Of a stretch of DNA of 64,000 bases, positions 31,301 through 45,100 are shown piece by piece. The position numbers were made by a program, and so were the translations under genes. The stretch comes from Lepidodermella squamata (lineage: Eukaryota > Gastrotricha), in contig JBLDXI010000003.1 in the NCBI GenBank assembly GCA_047495785.1, positions 1,612,001-1,676,000 on the forward strand, given 5' to 3'. The notes under the pieces were generated by a model. It was given only the letters and a program-made list of their open reading frames with translations. It did no database searches and was not told the origin of the DNA. How positions within the stretch are numbered: position 1 is the first letter of the stretch; each line of letters opens with the position of its first letter.

Positions 31301-31772
31301 TTTTCCCGGCCGTAGAACAAACATTTTTTAAAATAATATAGGTTTTCGGTGGTTTTACATAACGCTGTTTTAGGTGTATTTATTTATCAACTGGCCAATA
31401 CTTGATTGTAGAAAACTGGCCTTTTCATTATTATAAACTGAGATTCAGACAGGTTATATCTATTGTGTTCTCAGGGCAGCTCCATTTCGTGCATTTTTCA
31501 CGGTTCATCTCATTTTTCACGTATTCATGGTGGGAAAATATGGCGATCAAATTCCTTCTGCTTTACCTCTCTTTTCCCCGTTTTTTTCCCTGGTATTGAA
31601 TTTTGAATCGAAATTCAATTTTAGTACAATTTGCGTAATTTTGAATCTAATTTATTTTGTTTTATTTTATTTTCAAAAAGTAGTTTTTTCAGCGTAGATT
31701 TTTCGCGTTTTTTTTAGGTATTTTCTTAAAAAATTTGGATTTGTATTGTTGTGCTTTGGTCGTCATTTTTAG
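28361..31772. other. Region before the first recognised unc-89 exon
   Basis: No convincing coding exon was found in these 3.4 kb, although the giant gene must begin here or further upstream. The first visible exon enters with two bases of a split codon. GC-rich tracts at 30,700-30,900 and 31,080-31,150 contrast with AT-rich surroundings and could mark a promoter or 5' UTR. A short hairpin lies at 30,922-30,978 (GCCTGA..ACCTCG / CGAGGT..TCAGGC). Confidence 0.4.
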
Positions 31773-34700
31773 AGCTTTATCGTTCGATGAACGTTTCTGC
31801 TCAAGGCGAGACACGCCGCCTTGATTGCCAGGTTATCGGCTGGCCGGTTCCCGATATCGTTTGGCTGAAAGATGAAGTAAGCTTAAAATTACACTAAATA
31901 ACATCAACAATCAAAATATTCAAATTGTGGGTGGAATCGCGATAATTTTTACCAGATTTTGTCTCGTTTTTCGTTTAATGATTTACTTATTTCTGCCTTG
32001 AATTTTTTTATTTTTTTTGAATTTTAGAATTTGTTTACCTACTTTGTTTTTTTTTGTTTTTTTGCTAGGTTGATATAACGCGCGACCCGCGTTACCGATA
32101 CACGTTCGACGGCGAGGCGGGTCTCGTTTCGCTGTTTATCGACAACATCCAGCCGAGCGACTCGGGCTGGTACACGTGTGTCGCCCTAAATGATCACGGC
32201 AGCGTTGTCGTTCGATCACTCCTTGTTGTCAGAGGTAAACGCAAATCATCAAACCCTACTTTTTTCATTTCTACTATTCAACTAAATAGCTATTTCAATT
32301 GTATGAATTAATGTTTACAACATATTAATTGAAATTGAAAAAATTCAAGTCGAAATATTTGTATCTTGAAAATTAAGGTACCACCTCTAAATTCCCAGAA
32401 CTCATGGCAATAACTTTTCCGATTCTTTGGAATTTTTACCTGATCTATACTGATATACCCTATTCCTGAGATGTTTCTTTAGCTGCTTGGGACATGGGAC
32501 CATCATCTCGGTAGAAATATCTTCAAACTATGACTTCCTAGACTTCTGTTATCAGAAAAATCACAGATCAGTGAAATCGATAATTGGAATCGATATCGGC
32601 TCTGTAGATCGTAGTATAACTCAGTTATTGATCGCTGTTAGAGTGTGATTCATCTCGGCTGGACGAGATTTCAGAAGGATTGAGATTCTAGAAAAGGCGT
32701 GGTATTCGAAAATTTATAATTTTTAGGAATTGGAAATTCTAGAGCTGGGGCCTCAAAACTAAGGTTTTTATGGAATTTTGATAGAGAATTTCCTCTTCAA
32801 AATTGAATGTTTTTTTTTAGGTTTTTACATGCTCGACGTTGTTCTTGATTGTTATCATTTTTCTAATTCTTTAGGGCCTGACGGTTCAGTTGGAAATTTC
32901 GGCGACCGCAGTGCTTTGGATGATGCACGAGTGATCGAGATTGCGAAACAGCGCCGCCGCCTCACCGCCAGTTTGTCCGCCAGTGGATCAGCAGACGCGA
33001 GCGGTCTGTCGGCGCCGCGATTCATCACCGCGAACCCGGCTCGCGGCCGCGGTGCCACGCGCTACGTCTCTGATCGCTTCGTTGCAGAGGTTGAAATTGC
33101 AGGTAAAATTATCGCAATAAATTAAAAATATAATAAAATTCAAGTCATTTTTAGGATAATTTATTTGAACAGTTATTTGGAGTATTTTTTAGAAAAATTC
33201 AAGTCAATTTAAATTTCAAAATTTTCAATTTTAAATCTTGAAATTGTGAGATATTTGCAAATTTTGGGAAAATTGCGAGATTTTTTACAATTTTTTATTT
33301 TTAACAATTTCGTTCGAAGAAAATGTTGCCGAACTTGTTTCTTATCTTCTTATATATATAGAAAAATCCCAGGAACATTTATACATGATTAATGGCTATT
33401 TTTGAAATTTTCCTACAATTTAGCCGTTGATTTTGTTAATTTTACGGAGCAACTTCTGAATCTATAGAAAAATGCAGGTTTTAATAAACCAGTTTACGGG
33501 ACATGTCTGTATTAAATGGAATTATATTTTACAACTATTCGACGATTCTTGTCATGATGTTTCTATTATGCGAATTATTTACGACTTACATGCCAAAACG
33601 CTTGTAGATGAAGACTAAACAACACGGTGTTTCGAAACACCGCGCTGCTACCTTGCTTACCCGGGCATTATCGATGATGATGGTAACGATGCCGGCTGTT
33701 ACCGACGTTTCGCCCGGCGATTAAACTGCGATTTTTAACCGCAGACGCAGCCTTGATTTATTATTATTATGAAAACAAAACGCACCCCGCCAGGGCTCCA
33801 CGCACTACTCTCGCATGGTAGAGGCTACTAAAACCACTACGACTACTGCGATGATGATTATTGTTGTAACATCACTCTACTCGCCACTGATGCCAGCGCC
33901 GAAATCGAGCTCGCAAACACGCCCGGTAGAGAGCGCGTTATCTCTCTACTCAGGCGCCTTCTCCTTATTCTCATCCACCTTAATAAACATTATTATTTTT
34001 CAACGCCCGCGTCTCTCACCCGCGCTCGTCGAGTGATGTTATTTGGCCCCGCAGTATTTTATTCTAATACAATAGCCAATCGAGTCGATGGGCGCCGGCT
34101 AAAAAGCACGCCGAACAAACATGGCGCGCAGCAGCAGCAACCTGAAGATAACGCTCCGAACAGCCGTGCACCCGCCTAATAACAAACCCTTTTATATTAC
34201 TTCCTATACTATCTATCTATGTGCGTGCGATGCTTGGCCTTGCCTGCCTTGTTTTCAGGCCACTAGTACTTGCTTTGCAATAATTTTTTTCTATTACCGC
34301 GCGCGGGGCTAGGTCAGATTCATCTTATTACTGCGCTGGCCGCTATTTCAGCTATTATTATTATTATTGAAAAACGAGGAGGGCTACTATCTCTCGAAAA
34401 TATTTTTGCCCCGGCGAAAAAACCTGGCTGATATTATTATTTTAAAACAATAGGCTTACGCAGATGGATGGAGCGCAGAATAAGAAAAACGCAGAACCGT
34501 GTCTTCGCTAGATTATCATTACCTTATTATTGCTACTAAAGAAAAAATCGACTTACCCCACTTGAAAACGATGATTTTTTTTCTTTTTTACTCGTCGTCA
34601 CTCATCGCTTTGAAACAATAGAATTCCGGCCCGTGTTGATTTTGCTATAATTATAATGATTAATTAATTCATTAAAGATCCTGGTAAAATAAGTATTTTT

Positions 34701-36146
34701 CGACGTCATGCAATCACGAAGTTTTACCGGAGATCTCAGCTATCTCGACGACGTTGCGTTAAACATCTCTTTCAGTAATTTTTTCTAACTTTATTTTCTG
34801 ATTTTTTTCGGGTTGATATTAATTTTAATTTTTTTTATTTTATTCAGGTAATCCTACGCCGTCGATAAGTTGGCTGAAAAATGGCACCAAGTTGTCAAGC
34901 GCCGATGGGAGCTACCGCTTCGAGTCGGACAACACGCGCCACTGGATGATCGTCGACTCGCTGTCGGCGAGCGACGGCGGCGCGTACACGGTCCGCATCG
35001 AGAACACGGCGGGCGTCGCCGAGCACGAGTTCCACCTCGACGTGAAACGGCGCGAGCGGCCGAAATTCAACGAAGACCAACAGACGAACACGTTTGAAGT
35101 CACAGAGGGCGATCATGTCCTCATCACTTTTCAGCTTTCAGGTAAAAATTCCACATGTCTCGCCAAATAGCTAATAATCAAAAATAACGCAACAAAAAGT
35201 GAGCAAGGACTTGGGAGACAAACGATGAAAAAAACATCAAGTGCGCATCGACAAAAGAGCAAAAAATTATTCCTTAGAGCTTTGAAGCTTGAAAAATCTC
35301 GTTTTATTGCGTTTTCATTGCTCATAAACCCAAGTGATATTTTAAATCATAATTAAAGGAATTTGTTTTTATTAGGTGTCTCTTTTTTGCTGCTCATTTT
35401 GCTTTAATTTATTGATTTTTCTCGGTTCGCAAATTTCTTTATCGAAGTTTATCGAAGTGTGAAAAAATTGAATTTTCAAATTTGACATTTCGTATTATTT
35501 CAGCAAAAAACTCATTTTATAAGTGCACACCTTGAAAATTTGGCTCCGGTACTGTATTTCCTTGGAATATGGCTTTTAGAGTTTCTAGTTCGTTTTTTAT
35601 ATCTTCATTTTTTATTAGTGCTTGCCCAGTAGATTTCTCTGGTGCCTACGCATTTTATGACCTATCTTCACTCAGTATAGGAATTACGTAGCAGAGCCGA
35701 TATCGATTTTTTGTATCGATTTTACTTATCAGTGATTTTTCCAATATCGGCTGTCTACGATTCACCTTTGAAAATCGTTTCTTCTCTCAGCTGAAGGTTG
35801 GCTTTACGGCAGGTTCCATAAAAAAATAATAAAAAATTAAATTATTTTCAAAAAATATAAAAATGAATAAAAAAGTAGCGAAACAAAATTATTAAGGTGG
35901 ATTTTTTATTTCATTTTTTTTATTTTAATATATTTTCAGGCCAACCGCCTCCTCAGACAAATTGGGTGAAAGACGGCAAGGTGTTTTCAGCATCTTCCCA
36001 GCGTGTTCGCCTCGAGTCGAACGAACAGCGGCAGGATGTTAGCTTCGAACTGGCGTACGCCGAGCGAACAGACGCCGGTCACTACGAAGTTATCGCCGAA
36101 AATTCCGAAGGCCGAGTGCAACGCAAATTCGAGCTAATCGTCAAAG
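31773..36146 (+). CDS. unc-89: unc-89 exons 1-5: three N-terminal Ig domains
   Basis: Exons: 31773-31876, 32069-32234, 32875-33102, 34848-35141, 35940-36146. Ig A (exons 1-2) has LDCQVIGWPVPDIVWLKD and DSGWYTCVALNDHG. A Ser/Arg-rich linker in exon 3 leads to Ig B (exons 3-4: GNPTPSISWLKNG, DGGAYTVRIENTAG; the second Cys is missing). Ig C (exons 4-5) has GQPPPQTNWVKDGK and DAGHYEVIAENSEG, also without the usual second Cys. The missing Cys is common in muscle I-set domains. Most junctions are phase 1, typical of domain shuffling. Exon 1 is internal: it follows an ATTTTTAG acceptor and enters with two bases of a split codon. An ATG at 31787 is in frame but lies inside the Ig strand sequence. Confidence 0.78.
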
Positions 36147-39100
36147 GTAATAACGCTTACACCACCTGCTGCCATCATCCAGCTTTATTCGTACCGAAAC
36201 ATTTTTTCGCAAATTTCCATACCTTGAAAAAAAAACAAAAAATGCCCTTACTAACCTGTAACAAGATTCCGCAACACGATTTGCTAGCTTTATTAACTTG
36301 AAATTCAACCCTAAGCATGCGCATAAGAACATGATTCATTCCCGTGTCATCATTCCTACTCGTCCGTCCAGGCGTCGGCTCACAACAAACTACAGTTTTA
36401 ATGTCACTGGAAAAGGTACGTGTTAGTTGTAGCGCGTTTTTAGGACCCTTGATAATTTTAATTTTCAAAGCTAAAAAGAAAATTAATTTAGAAATTTAAT
36501 TAAGGCTGTTATTTAAACTACTTTCCAATTTTTATTTTCAACCCCTTTCAATTTTTCCTAAATAGTTTAGTTTTTATGTGGATTAAGGGTCCAAAAACGA
36601 GAGAGATATATATATTTTGTGGAAGAGACGTAGAACTAGTGGTTTTTTGCGGTTTTTTGAATGATAATTTAAAACATCGAAGGAGTTCAAACTGATTGCC
36701 GATGCGCAATTGATCGATGCGAAAACCGGCGAGCTTCAAAGCACGCCGACTCCGAAAGGCACTGTTTTCAGCGTTCGAGACGGCCAGTCGCCGCGAAATT
36801 GGCTCATTTCAGAAGTTCAATCGCCGGAAAGGGTAATTTTTTGCTGAAATTTCCGTTTTTTCTCTCATTTTTCTCTTTTTTTAGGAAACCCCTGGAAGTA
36901 TGCTTTTCGCGCCACCCGCCCTGCTGGTTCCGGTCGAAAAACCAGCTGAAGCCTCGGCTCAAAGGCGCTTATCATCAACAGAATCTTTCCGAAATGAAGT
37001 CATTAATTTCACAAATAGAAATACGGAAAATGACATGAAAAAACGGTAAAAATATTTTTATTAAGGAGGATTTTTCATAATTTCATCTTTCATCCTATTA
37101 TAGAAATCTCGTCGCCGAATTTTTCGAGACGGAAAAAGAATTTATCGATGAATTATCGAATTTGCCAATTGAAGCCGATCGGTTGATAGATATCCACCGG
37201 CAAATAATCGCCTGTATCGAGCAGAATTTGGGCCGGCAGAAGCTTGACCAGATGCTGGACGAATTTCTTGGCGATGTGTTTAAAACTGTTCTTGATAAAC
37301 TGCCAACCGTAGAAGAACGGCCCGAGTCGCCTGAACTGCAGCGCCGCCAGTTGCACCAGGTTCGAGCTCAGACGCCGCCGCTTAGGTCGGAATCAGCCTC
37401 GCCTAATCAGCATTTAATACCGGTTATTGTCAACCAAATGGAATATTACGTCAGAAGTCTTCAGGTGAGTACAAATAATATGAAAAAATCAGAAATTGAA
37501 AATTATTTTATTAAAATTTAAGAAATTAGAGATTAAATTAAATTTGAGGTGCGAACACTAAAATTTCGGTTTTTCCACGATTTTAGCTTATTTTTTGATG
37601 GACGGAGGATTTTTTTATTTTCGCTACATTTTGAAAAAAGTTCTTTGTTGCCTTTCAAGATTGCCGATATTGGAAAATCACTGATTTGTAAAATCGATAC
37701 TTGGAACCCATTTTAGCAAAAAGGGTGCTGGAACTATAAATTAAATAATGTTTAGCTTGGATTAATTTGACAAAATATTGACTCCAATTAATTACATATA
37801 TTTTTTAATATTTTTTCTAGGAGCTCTCATTGCTTGAGCCTGATCGGACTAAAGAGATTCTCGGAGTTATCGGCCGGATAATCCGGTTCGAAAAATCAAT
37901 CGCAGACCGGCCTTTTATGCGAACACTGGGCGTTGCTAACGACGCTCCGACCATGGCAACCGTTGAAGAATCGGGCGAATGTGTCCGCCGTGACTCTGTC
38001 GCCACGATCCGCGGCCCACAGGGCTGGAAAAGCGACGCAGCGGAGGTCGCCTTATTCGACGGGGCGATCCACATTGTCTCTAAGCAGAATTACTCCGTCG
38101 AAAAATCCATCCAAATCAGCGAATATCGAATTACGGAATTTTCCGAAAAAAGTCTCTTCGTGAATTTGCAACACCAAAGCGGCTTCAGGTGGATGTTCAC
38201 CTTCCCCGCAGCGACGTCGTATTTTTGCTTCCTGAAAGAGCTGAATGACAGCGGCTGCCCATTGGCGCTTCAATCGGCTCAATCCGCTGTTTCAATTTGG
38301 TCGGCCAGGTCATCGGAGGACATTTTCACGTCGGCGGATGAGTATCAAACAGCTCATGAGGAATCGGAGGAGGAAACTATTGCACCGCCTCCGGACGAAT
38401 TACGAGTTTCTGTGACGCCAGGTGAATTTTTGGGACATTCAAGAGGACGTCGTTATATATTACCCCAAATTTTATTTATTTATTACCTGGGGGATTTATG
38501 TAACAAAATATTTAATAAATTGCGTTTAATTGCAACGCTTCGTTATCTTCTAATTTTTCAGATCGCATCACACCTGGTTCGGACGGGAATTATTTTTCAC
38601 TGATAAAAAAATATTATTTCTGCTTGCCTGCAATTTTGCCGTGTTTTTGCATGCGAATGATTTTTTCATAGGCTGTAACTGCTTATAATTTAGACCCCGT
38701 GTTTATTTTTCAATATTTTTGAAAATTATTTAAAAATTTTTTAATTTTTTTTGCTAGAACCTGCCTTCAAGCCAACGTTCACATGTGACAGCAAACACGT
38801 TCAGTTAATCGAGAGCCAGTCGAGCCAGGTCGCGCTAAGTTTCGTCGGCCAACCGCGGCCTAAAATCGAATGGCTAACCGCGGACCGGCAACCGGTTGGC
38901 CAGGGCCTGGCAGCGGCTGAAGAAGGCAATTTGGCCATTCTGAAAATTTCAGAGGCTCGCCTTAACATGACAGGTAAAAAATTGAAATAATATTTTAGCT
39001 GGTAATTTAACAATTTAAAACTCTAATTTTGAAGATGAAATTTTAATTGCAGTGCTTTTGGGTATAAAACGTGTCCCAGTATAACAAAAAATAATCACGC

Positions 39101-42100
39101 TATATTTACGAGAGCTCACAATTTTGTTTTTAATGCTTTTACAAATTTTAGGAAATTCAATCAAATTTAGAAAATTCTAGGGGACATTTTAAATTTTAGA
39201 AATTTTTCAAAAATTTAAATTTTCAATTTCCTAAAATTTATTCACAATGCTTATAAAATCACTCATTATTTTTTTACATGATTTTTTGAAATTTCGATAA
39301 TATTGTGTTTTTTAGGAAAATACATTTGCCGAATTTCAAATGCGAGTGGTGCCAGCGAGTTGCCGGTTGAACTGACCGTTAAGCCCAACGCCGAGCTTCA
39401 CAGGCCGCGTTTTATCAAGCAATTGAGCGATACTTCAGTCAGCGAAGACGGCTCGCTATCGCTAACAACCGAATATTCATCCACCGAAAGCGTGACCAGT
39501 GTCGAGTGGCTGCTCAACGGCCAATCAATCACCAGTCAAACGGTGAAAACCGTCAAAATCACAACGACAGAACGCTCGTCGAATTTGTCCATCGAAAAGG
39601 TGGAGAAAAATTTCTCCGGCGCTGTTTCTTGTGTGGTTACGAACGAATTCGGCCAGGCGACTTCGACTTGCGGCGTCTCGGTCCGACCCTCGCAAGTTCC
39701 TCAGGTCAAAAAACAAGAATCGATATCGATTACAAGCAAGGTGATTTCAATTTTTGATTTTCGAATTTTTAATATCCAAAATATGTTTAATTAATTAGTT
39801 AATTAATAAATAAATTATTTTAGAATAATTTTATTAATTTCAATAATTTCAATTTTTTTGAATTTTTAAGGTTACCAAAGCCGAGATTCAAGAAAACGAA
39901 GATTTTGTGTGGACTTGCGAGGTCAAAGCCCCGGAACCGTTCCGCGTCACTTGGTCGAAAGTTGGCGAAGTTTGCGATCAAGAATCACTCAGCCGTGTCA
40001 GCCTCGAAACAGTTGGCTCCGATAAGGTGCTTTTCCACATCAAAAAGGTGCATATAACCGATGCTGGAACGTATCGCTGCACGCTGATCTATGAGTCGCA
40101 GACAACGTCTTGCGAGGTCACCCTCGGCGTATTGCCGGCTGATGAAATTCCGGAAATTGTCGATGGCCCAACGCTGGATCGCGTTACGCCCAATTCGGTT
40201 GGACTCAGCTGGCCGAAAGTTGTGGTCACAAACAAAACTATCACATACACCGTCGAACAGGTAAACATTTCAGAAAATTCTCCATTAAAAATTGAAAAAC
40301 GATGAAAAAATCCAATTGGGAAAAATTTTGAATTTTCAAAAAAAAATGAAAATTATTTTCGAATTTTTAGATTTAAAAAATTTAAAAAATTTAAAAAATA
40401 TGAAACATTTAAATTTGCATATTGAAAGCCTATAGGAAAATTCTCGAATTCGAGGAGGATCACAATATTTTTTACTTTCTATTTTAGACAATCACTGATT
40501 CCGGCGAATGGACTGTTTCAAAGACAAAAATCGTCGAATCTAGCTGCGAAATCAAAGACCTGTTGCCTAACCTCGAATATTGGTTCCGAGTTTTCGCCGA
40601 AGATGCTGAAGGCCATCGCGGCAAACCCTCGCCCGCAGTTGGTTTCTTCACCGGCGAAGAGGTCCAAATTCCCGAGAAGCCTCCCAGGATTAGGATGAAC
40701 CAAATCGCCGCGAGCCATTGGCTGTTGAGCTGGGAAGCGCCTAAAGCCACCGGCCAGGAAGACCTGACCTACCTAATCGAAGTCTACGATGCGAGCCATT
40801 CGACGTGGCGAAAATTGGCGAGCGGTGCTAAGAAGACGAAAATTGACATGAAACAGCTGAAATCAGACCAGGAGTACCGATTCCGAGTTCGGGCCGTTAA
40901 CTCGGCTGGAACCGGTGAGCCGAGTGATGAGGCGGTGAAACCAGTCGAACAGCCGATCGACGAACTGCCATCACCGGCTAAACTCATGCTGGTTGAGCTA
41001 TCGCCAACTTTGGTTTGGCTCATATGGCAACCGCCTCCGAATGGTAAAGTTCGGAATATTCAAATTTTGATAAAAATTCGAAATAACTCAAAATAATTCA
41101 GTTAATTGCTTTTTTAATCATAATTTATCAAAAAATATGTTATCAAAAATATTTCGAATATTACAAAAAATCAATTTTTTCAAAATTTTATAAAAAATGA
41201 AAATTCATATTTTCACGGTTTTTCTTGGTTAATTTTGATATGATTGCTAATTATAATAGCCGTTCTATTCAAAGGAGGTGAGTTGCTTCATAATTCCCAT
41301 TTTGTTTCTTAAAATAAAGCAAATCTTATAACCATGAATTTTCGTTGCAAAGCTGTAACAACGTTTTTATGTAACAAATCTACCTTAATATATCAGGCGT
41401 TGTTGAAATATGGGATTTTTTTATGAAGTAGGTCTCTAGGTGTTGTTTTTTGCTGTTAAGATGAGCATGTCTTTTTTCTTAGAGAGCCTCTCAAGGATTT
41501 CCTCGAGTATTCGGCTCGGTTTTAATAGTATTTTTTTACTGCTGGTATGAAACTATCGGACCGAGACTAAGACACGCTTCGCCTCATTTTCCGGTAGAAA
41601 AATAACACGGCGAGATTATTATATCAGTGACGCGAGTTATAATACCGGGTATCTACCTACCTACCTACCTGCATTCAGTAGCGGTGTTTGTCTCATTGGC
41701 GGGTGCGGCAAGAACGAGAGCCTCCGGTGTATTACATCTGGGCGTAACCTGATCATACCTGTTTACTTAGACTGCTATTATTATACATCACACTAAAAGG
41801 CCTGCGAAAACAGTATTATTTTTGGAACTAAGAATCAAGGCGTAAACTACAATTATTCCATGGTTGTATTAACCATTCTACAAATTATCATTTTCAATTA
41901 AACACAAATCACGTCTGAACGAAAATTTCCAATGTCCCACTTTTTCGATTTTTTCGTTTAGATGCTATTTTTTTATTTATTTTTCATATTTATTTTTATG
42001 AGTTTAAAAAATTCTTCCTAAAATACCCTGCATTATTCTTTTGTTTTTTTCAAAATTATGAAAATTAAATTAAATTTCAATTTTTCAAGTATTTTCCCCA

Positions 42101-45100
42101 TATTTTTTGCTAAATTTCAGAAATATCAATTTTTAATTAATGCAACTCGCAAATAATTTTTATGCAATTCACGCATGGCTGAATTGATAGTTCTAACGTA
42201 CCTTTAATTTATACCTCAATTTTTTTACCTGGTCATCAATTTTATTTTTAGCTTCAAATAAAAATCGGTTAATTTATTCGGCTATAATTATCACCTTTTT
42301 ATTTAATAATTTATTTTCTCGCTATGCGATATCGCCCGACTAATGCTGGTTATTACTCTATTCTCCGAAACAGCCGAGGGCCTAGTCTACGTGATCGAGG
42401 CGCTGGATGCCGTCACGGGTGAGTGGTGCCGCTTGGGCGAGCACGGTGTGACCGAGACGCGCATCGAGCTCAACAACCTACTCGAGGGCGAGGAGTACAA
42501 GTTCCGCGTCCGATCGCTCCAAACATCGACCCAACGCCTCAGCCCGCCCTCAAACGAAGTGTGCCGCCCTTCGAAGTGGTCCGGCGAACCGCTGGCCGGC
42601 GATCAAATCACTGACGAGACGACGTTGGAAGAGCTTCGGGATATTGCTAGCGGCGTTATTGAGGAGGAATTTGTGTCGCATGTCGAGAAGAAGCGCATTG
42701 AAATTGTTGAGACTGACGACTCTGTGAAGACAGTGACTGAGGAAGTTGTCACTGATACGAAGCAGATTATTCAGCAGCAAGATTTGACTGTGCTTCAGCC
42801 GGTGCCTGAAGAATCAGCGTCACCCGAGCCGCAACTGCCGGCGAGTCCGAAGAACGGGAAGATTGCCTATAAGCCGGATAACGTTGCTTGTCTCGAGTGG
42901 CAATCGGGCGAGGAGGACGGCAAAATTCCGGACGACGTCACTTTTGTGGTCGAGACTAAACTCAAGGCTGAGACTTGGAGCACTATCGTGCAGAATATTA
43001 AAGGTAATTTAATTATAATAGTTCATTTTGTTGGGTTTTGAGAAAATTCAATTTTGGAAAAAGAGGGTCTATGATGAGAGGATATGATAGGATTTTCAGT
43101 TTTTGAACTCGCATTTTTCGGACAAATTGGCAGAAGATATATCAATTTTTCCAAAATTACACCTTTCATTGGCCTCGATTTCTTCGAATAACTTTGAAGT
43201 TGGAGAAAACCCGGAAAAACCCGAAAATAACTGGTTTGATAACTGTTAGTAATTGACTGGAACTTGTTTCTTCGGAATTTGTTAACTCCGCGGACAAAAT
43301 CCAAAATCATGATTTGGAATGGGAATGTTTTAGAATTTTTCTAGAATTATTCCTTCGTTTGCCGGCTTTGAAATGCTAGACGTATTTTTGACTTGCTGAA
43401 ATTCCGGAATAATTTAGGGATCGAATAATTTAGGTAGCCTTCAAAAATTTGAATAAGTGAATGAAATTTTGTCATAAACTCGTAGATCGACTTGTCAAAA
43501 TTTCAGGAAATTTATTCTATCCAGTTTTTCAAACGGAATAGTCAGGTTTATTTAATTCATTTTATTCATAAAGATAAATTTATTTTTGGAAATTCTAACC
43601 AGGGAGTGATCAAGAGAAGCGAATTTACTTATCATTGTTGAGCCGTGTAGCATCGGAAAATAAATGCGCTTCTTTCGATCACAACCCTGAAAGGAATTTT
43701 CCGGGGTTTGGAGTAACCAAACAATAATCGATATTGAGGTTTTCCCTTTCGTAATTTACATTAATTACAACTCGAAAATTCAACTAAAATTGATAAAAAA
43801 TGTTCAGGTTTTTGAGTTACTTTTCGTGATAGTATTTTAAGAATTTGGTGTTTTTGGCTGCTTACCCAGTAATATTCATTTACATAATGATCGAAGCGAT
43901 CATCATCGCACTCGTTATTGCGAGCTTGTTTTTTGTTTATATTATCAAGGTGACTAGAGGTACGCGGGCGTTATACCGCTATAACGCGTAGTACTATAAC
44001 CTACTACAAATATTGTTTATCACGCCCCTGTGGAGTTAATGCGCCTGGTCAAGCGTAAAAACACGCGGTTAATTTTTTCTCTATTCTCCACAGCCACGAA
44101 CATTGATCTGAAAGGCCTGAAAATCGACCGCGATTACTTCTTCCGCATCCGCGCTAAAGGCGATAACGGCATGAGCGAGCCGTCGGAACCTGTTAAATGC
44201 CGGCTATCAGCCCCGGCCGCCGCGAAGCCAGCCGAACCGCCTAAAGTCACGCCGCAGCACGCTCAACTTCAATCGATCGACCCGAAATCGGTGAAATTGA
44301 CGTGGGAAACGCCGGACGAGGCGCAACCGCCCGCCGAGGAGGTGACTGGCTACGAAATCGAAGCGTGCGATAAATCGGAGAAGAACCCCATTTGGAAAAA
44401 GGTCGGCCAGGTGTCGGGCAGGGGCGTCACGTCGTACACGGTCGAGCAGCTCGAGGAGGCGCACGAGTACGAGTTCCGAGTCGCGGCTGTTAACGCGGTT
44501 GGCTCCGGAATTCCGACGCAGCCGATCATGCGAAAGGCGCAGGTCGGCCCGCAGAACGCGCCCAGCCACCTTAACCTCGAAAAGATCGACGCGAAAAAGG
44601 CGAAGCTGACCTGGGAGAAGGTCGACGAGGCCCAGGCGTATTCTGTTGAGCTTCGCGATAAGTCTGATAAGAAGGGCGAGTGGAAATTGGTGGCCGGCGA
44701 GGTTGCGGATCAGTTCGCGACTCTGGATGACTTGGAAGCGGCGAAGGAGTACGAAATTCGGGTCGTTCCTCTCAACGAGTTCGGCCGGGGTATTCCCAGC
44801 CAGCCGATCATCCGCCACGCGGCTCTCCCGCCCCAAAAACCGCCGACTGAGGTCCAATTGGACGAGATCGATGCGAAATCGGTGAAGATAACCTGGAAAC
44901 AGGTTGAAGAGGCGACGACGTACCGCGTTGAGCTGTGCGATAAATCGGCGAAGAAGCCCGAGTGGAAGAAGGTGGCTGAGGAAATTGCGGATTTGAGCGC
45001 GGTTGTTAAGGATTTGGAGCCGTCGCATGACTATGAACTGCGAGTTGCGGCTGTTTCTGAGTCCGGCGCCGGTGTGCCGAGCCAGCCGGTTATTCGCCAT

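Noticed and set aside
41651-41670. CTAC repeat run as a functional site
   Set aside because: A simple microsatellite with no context suggesting a role.
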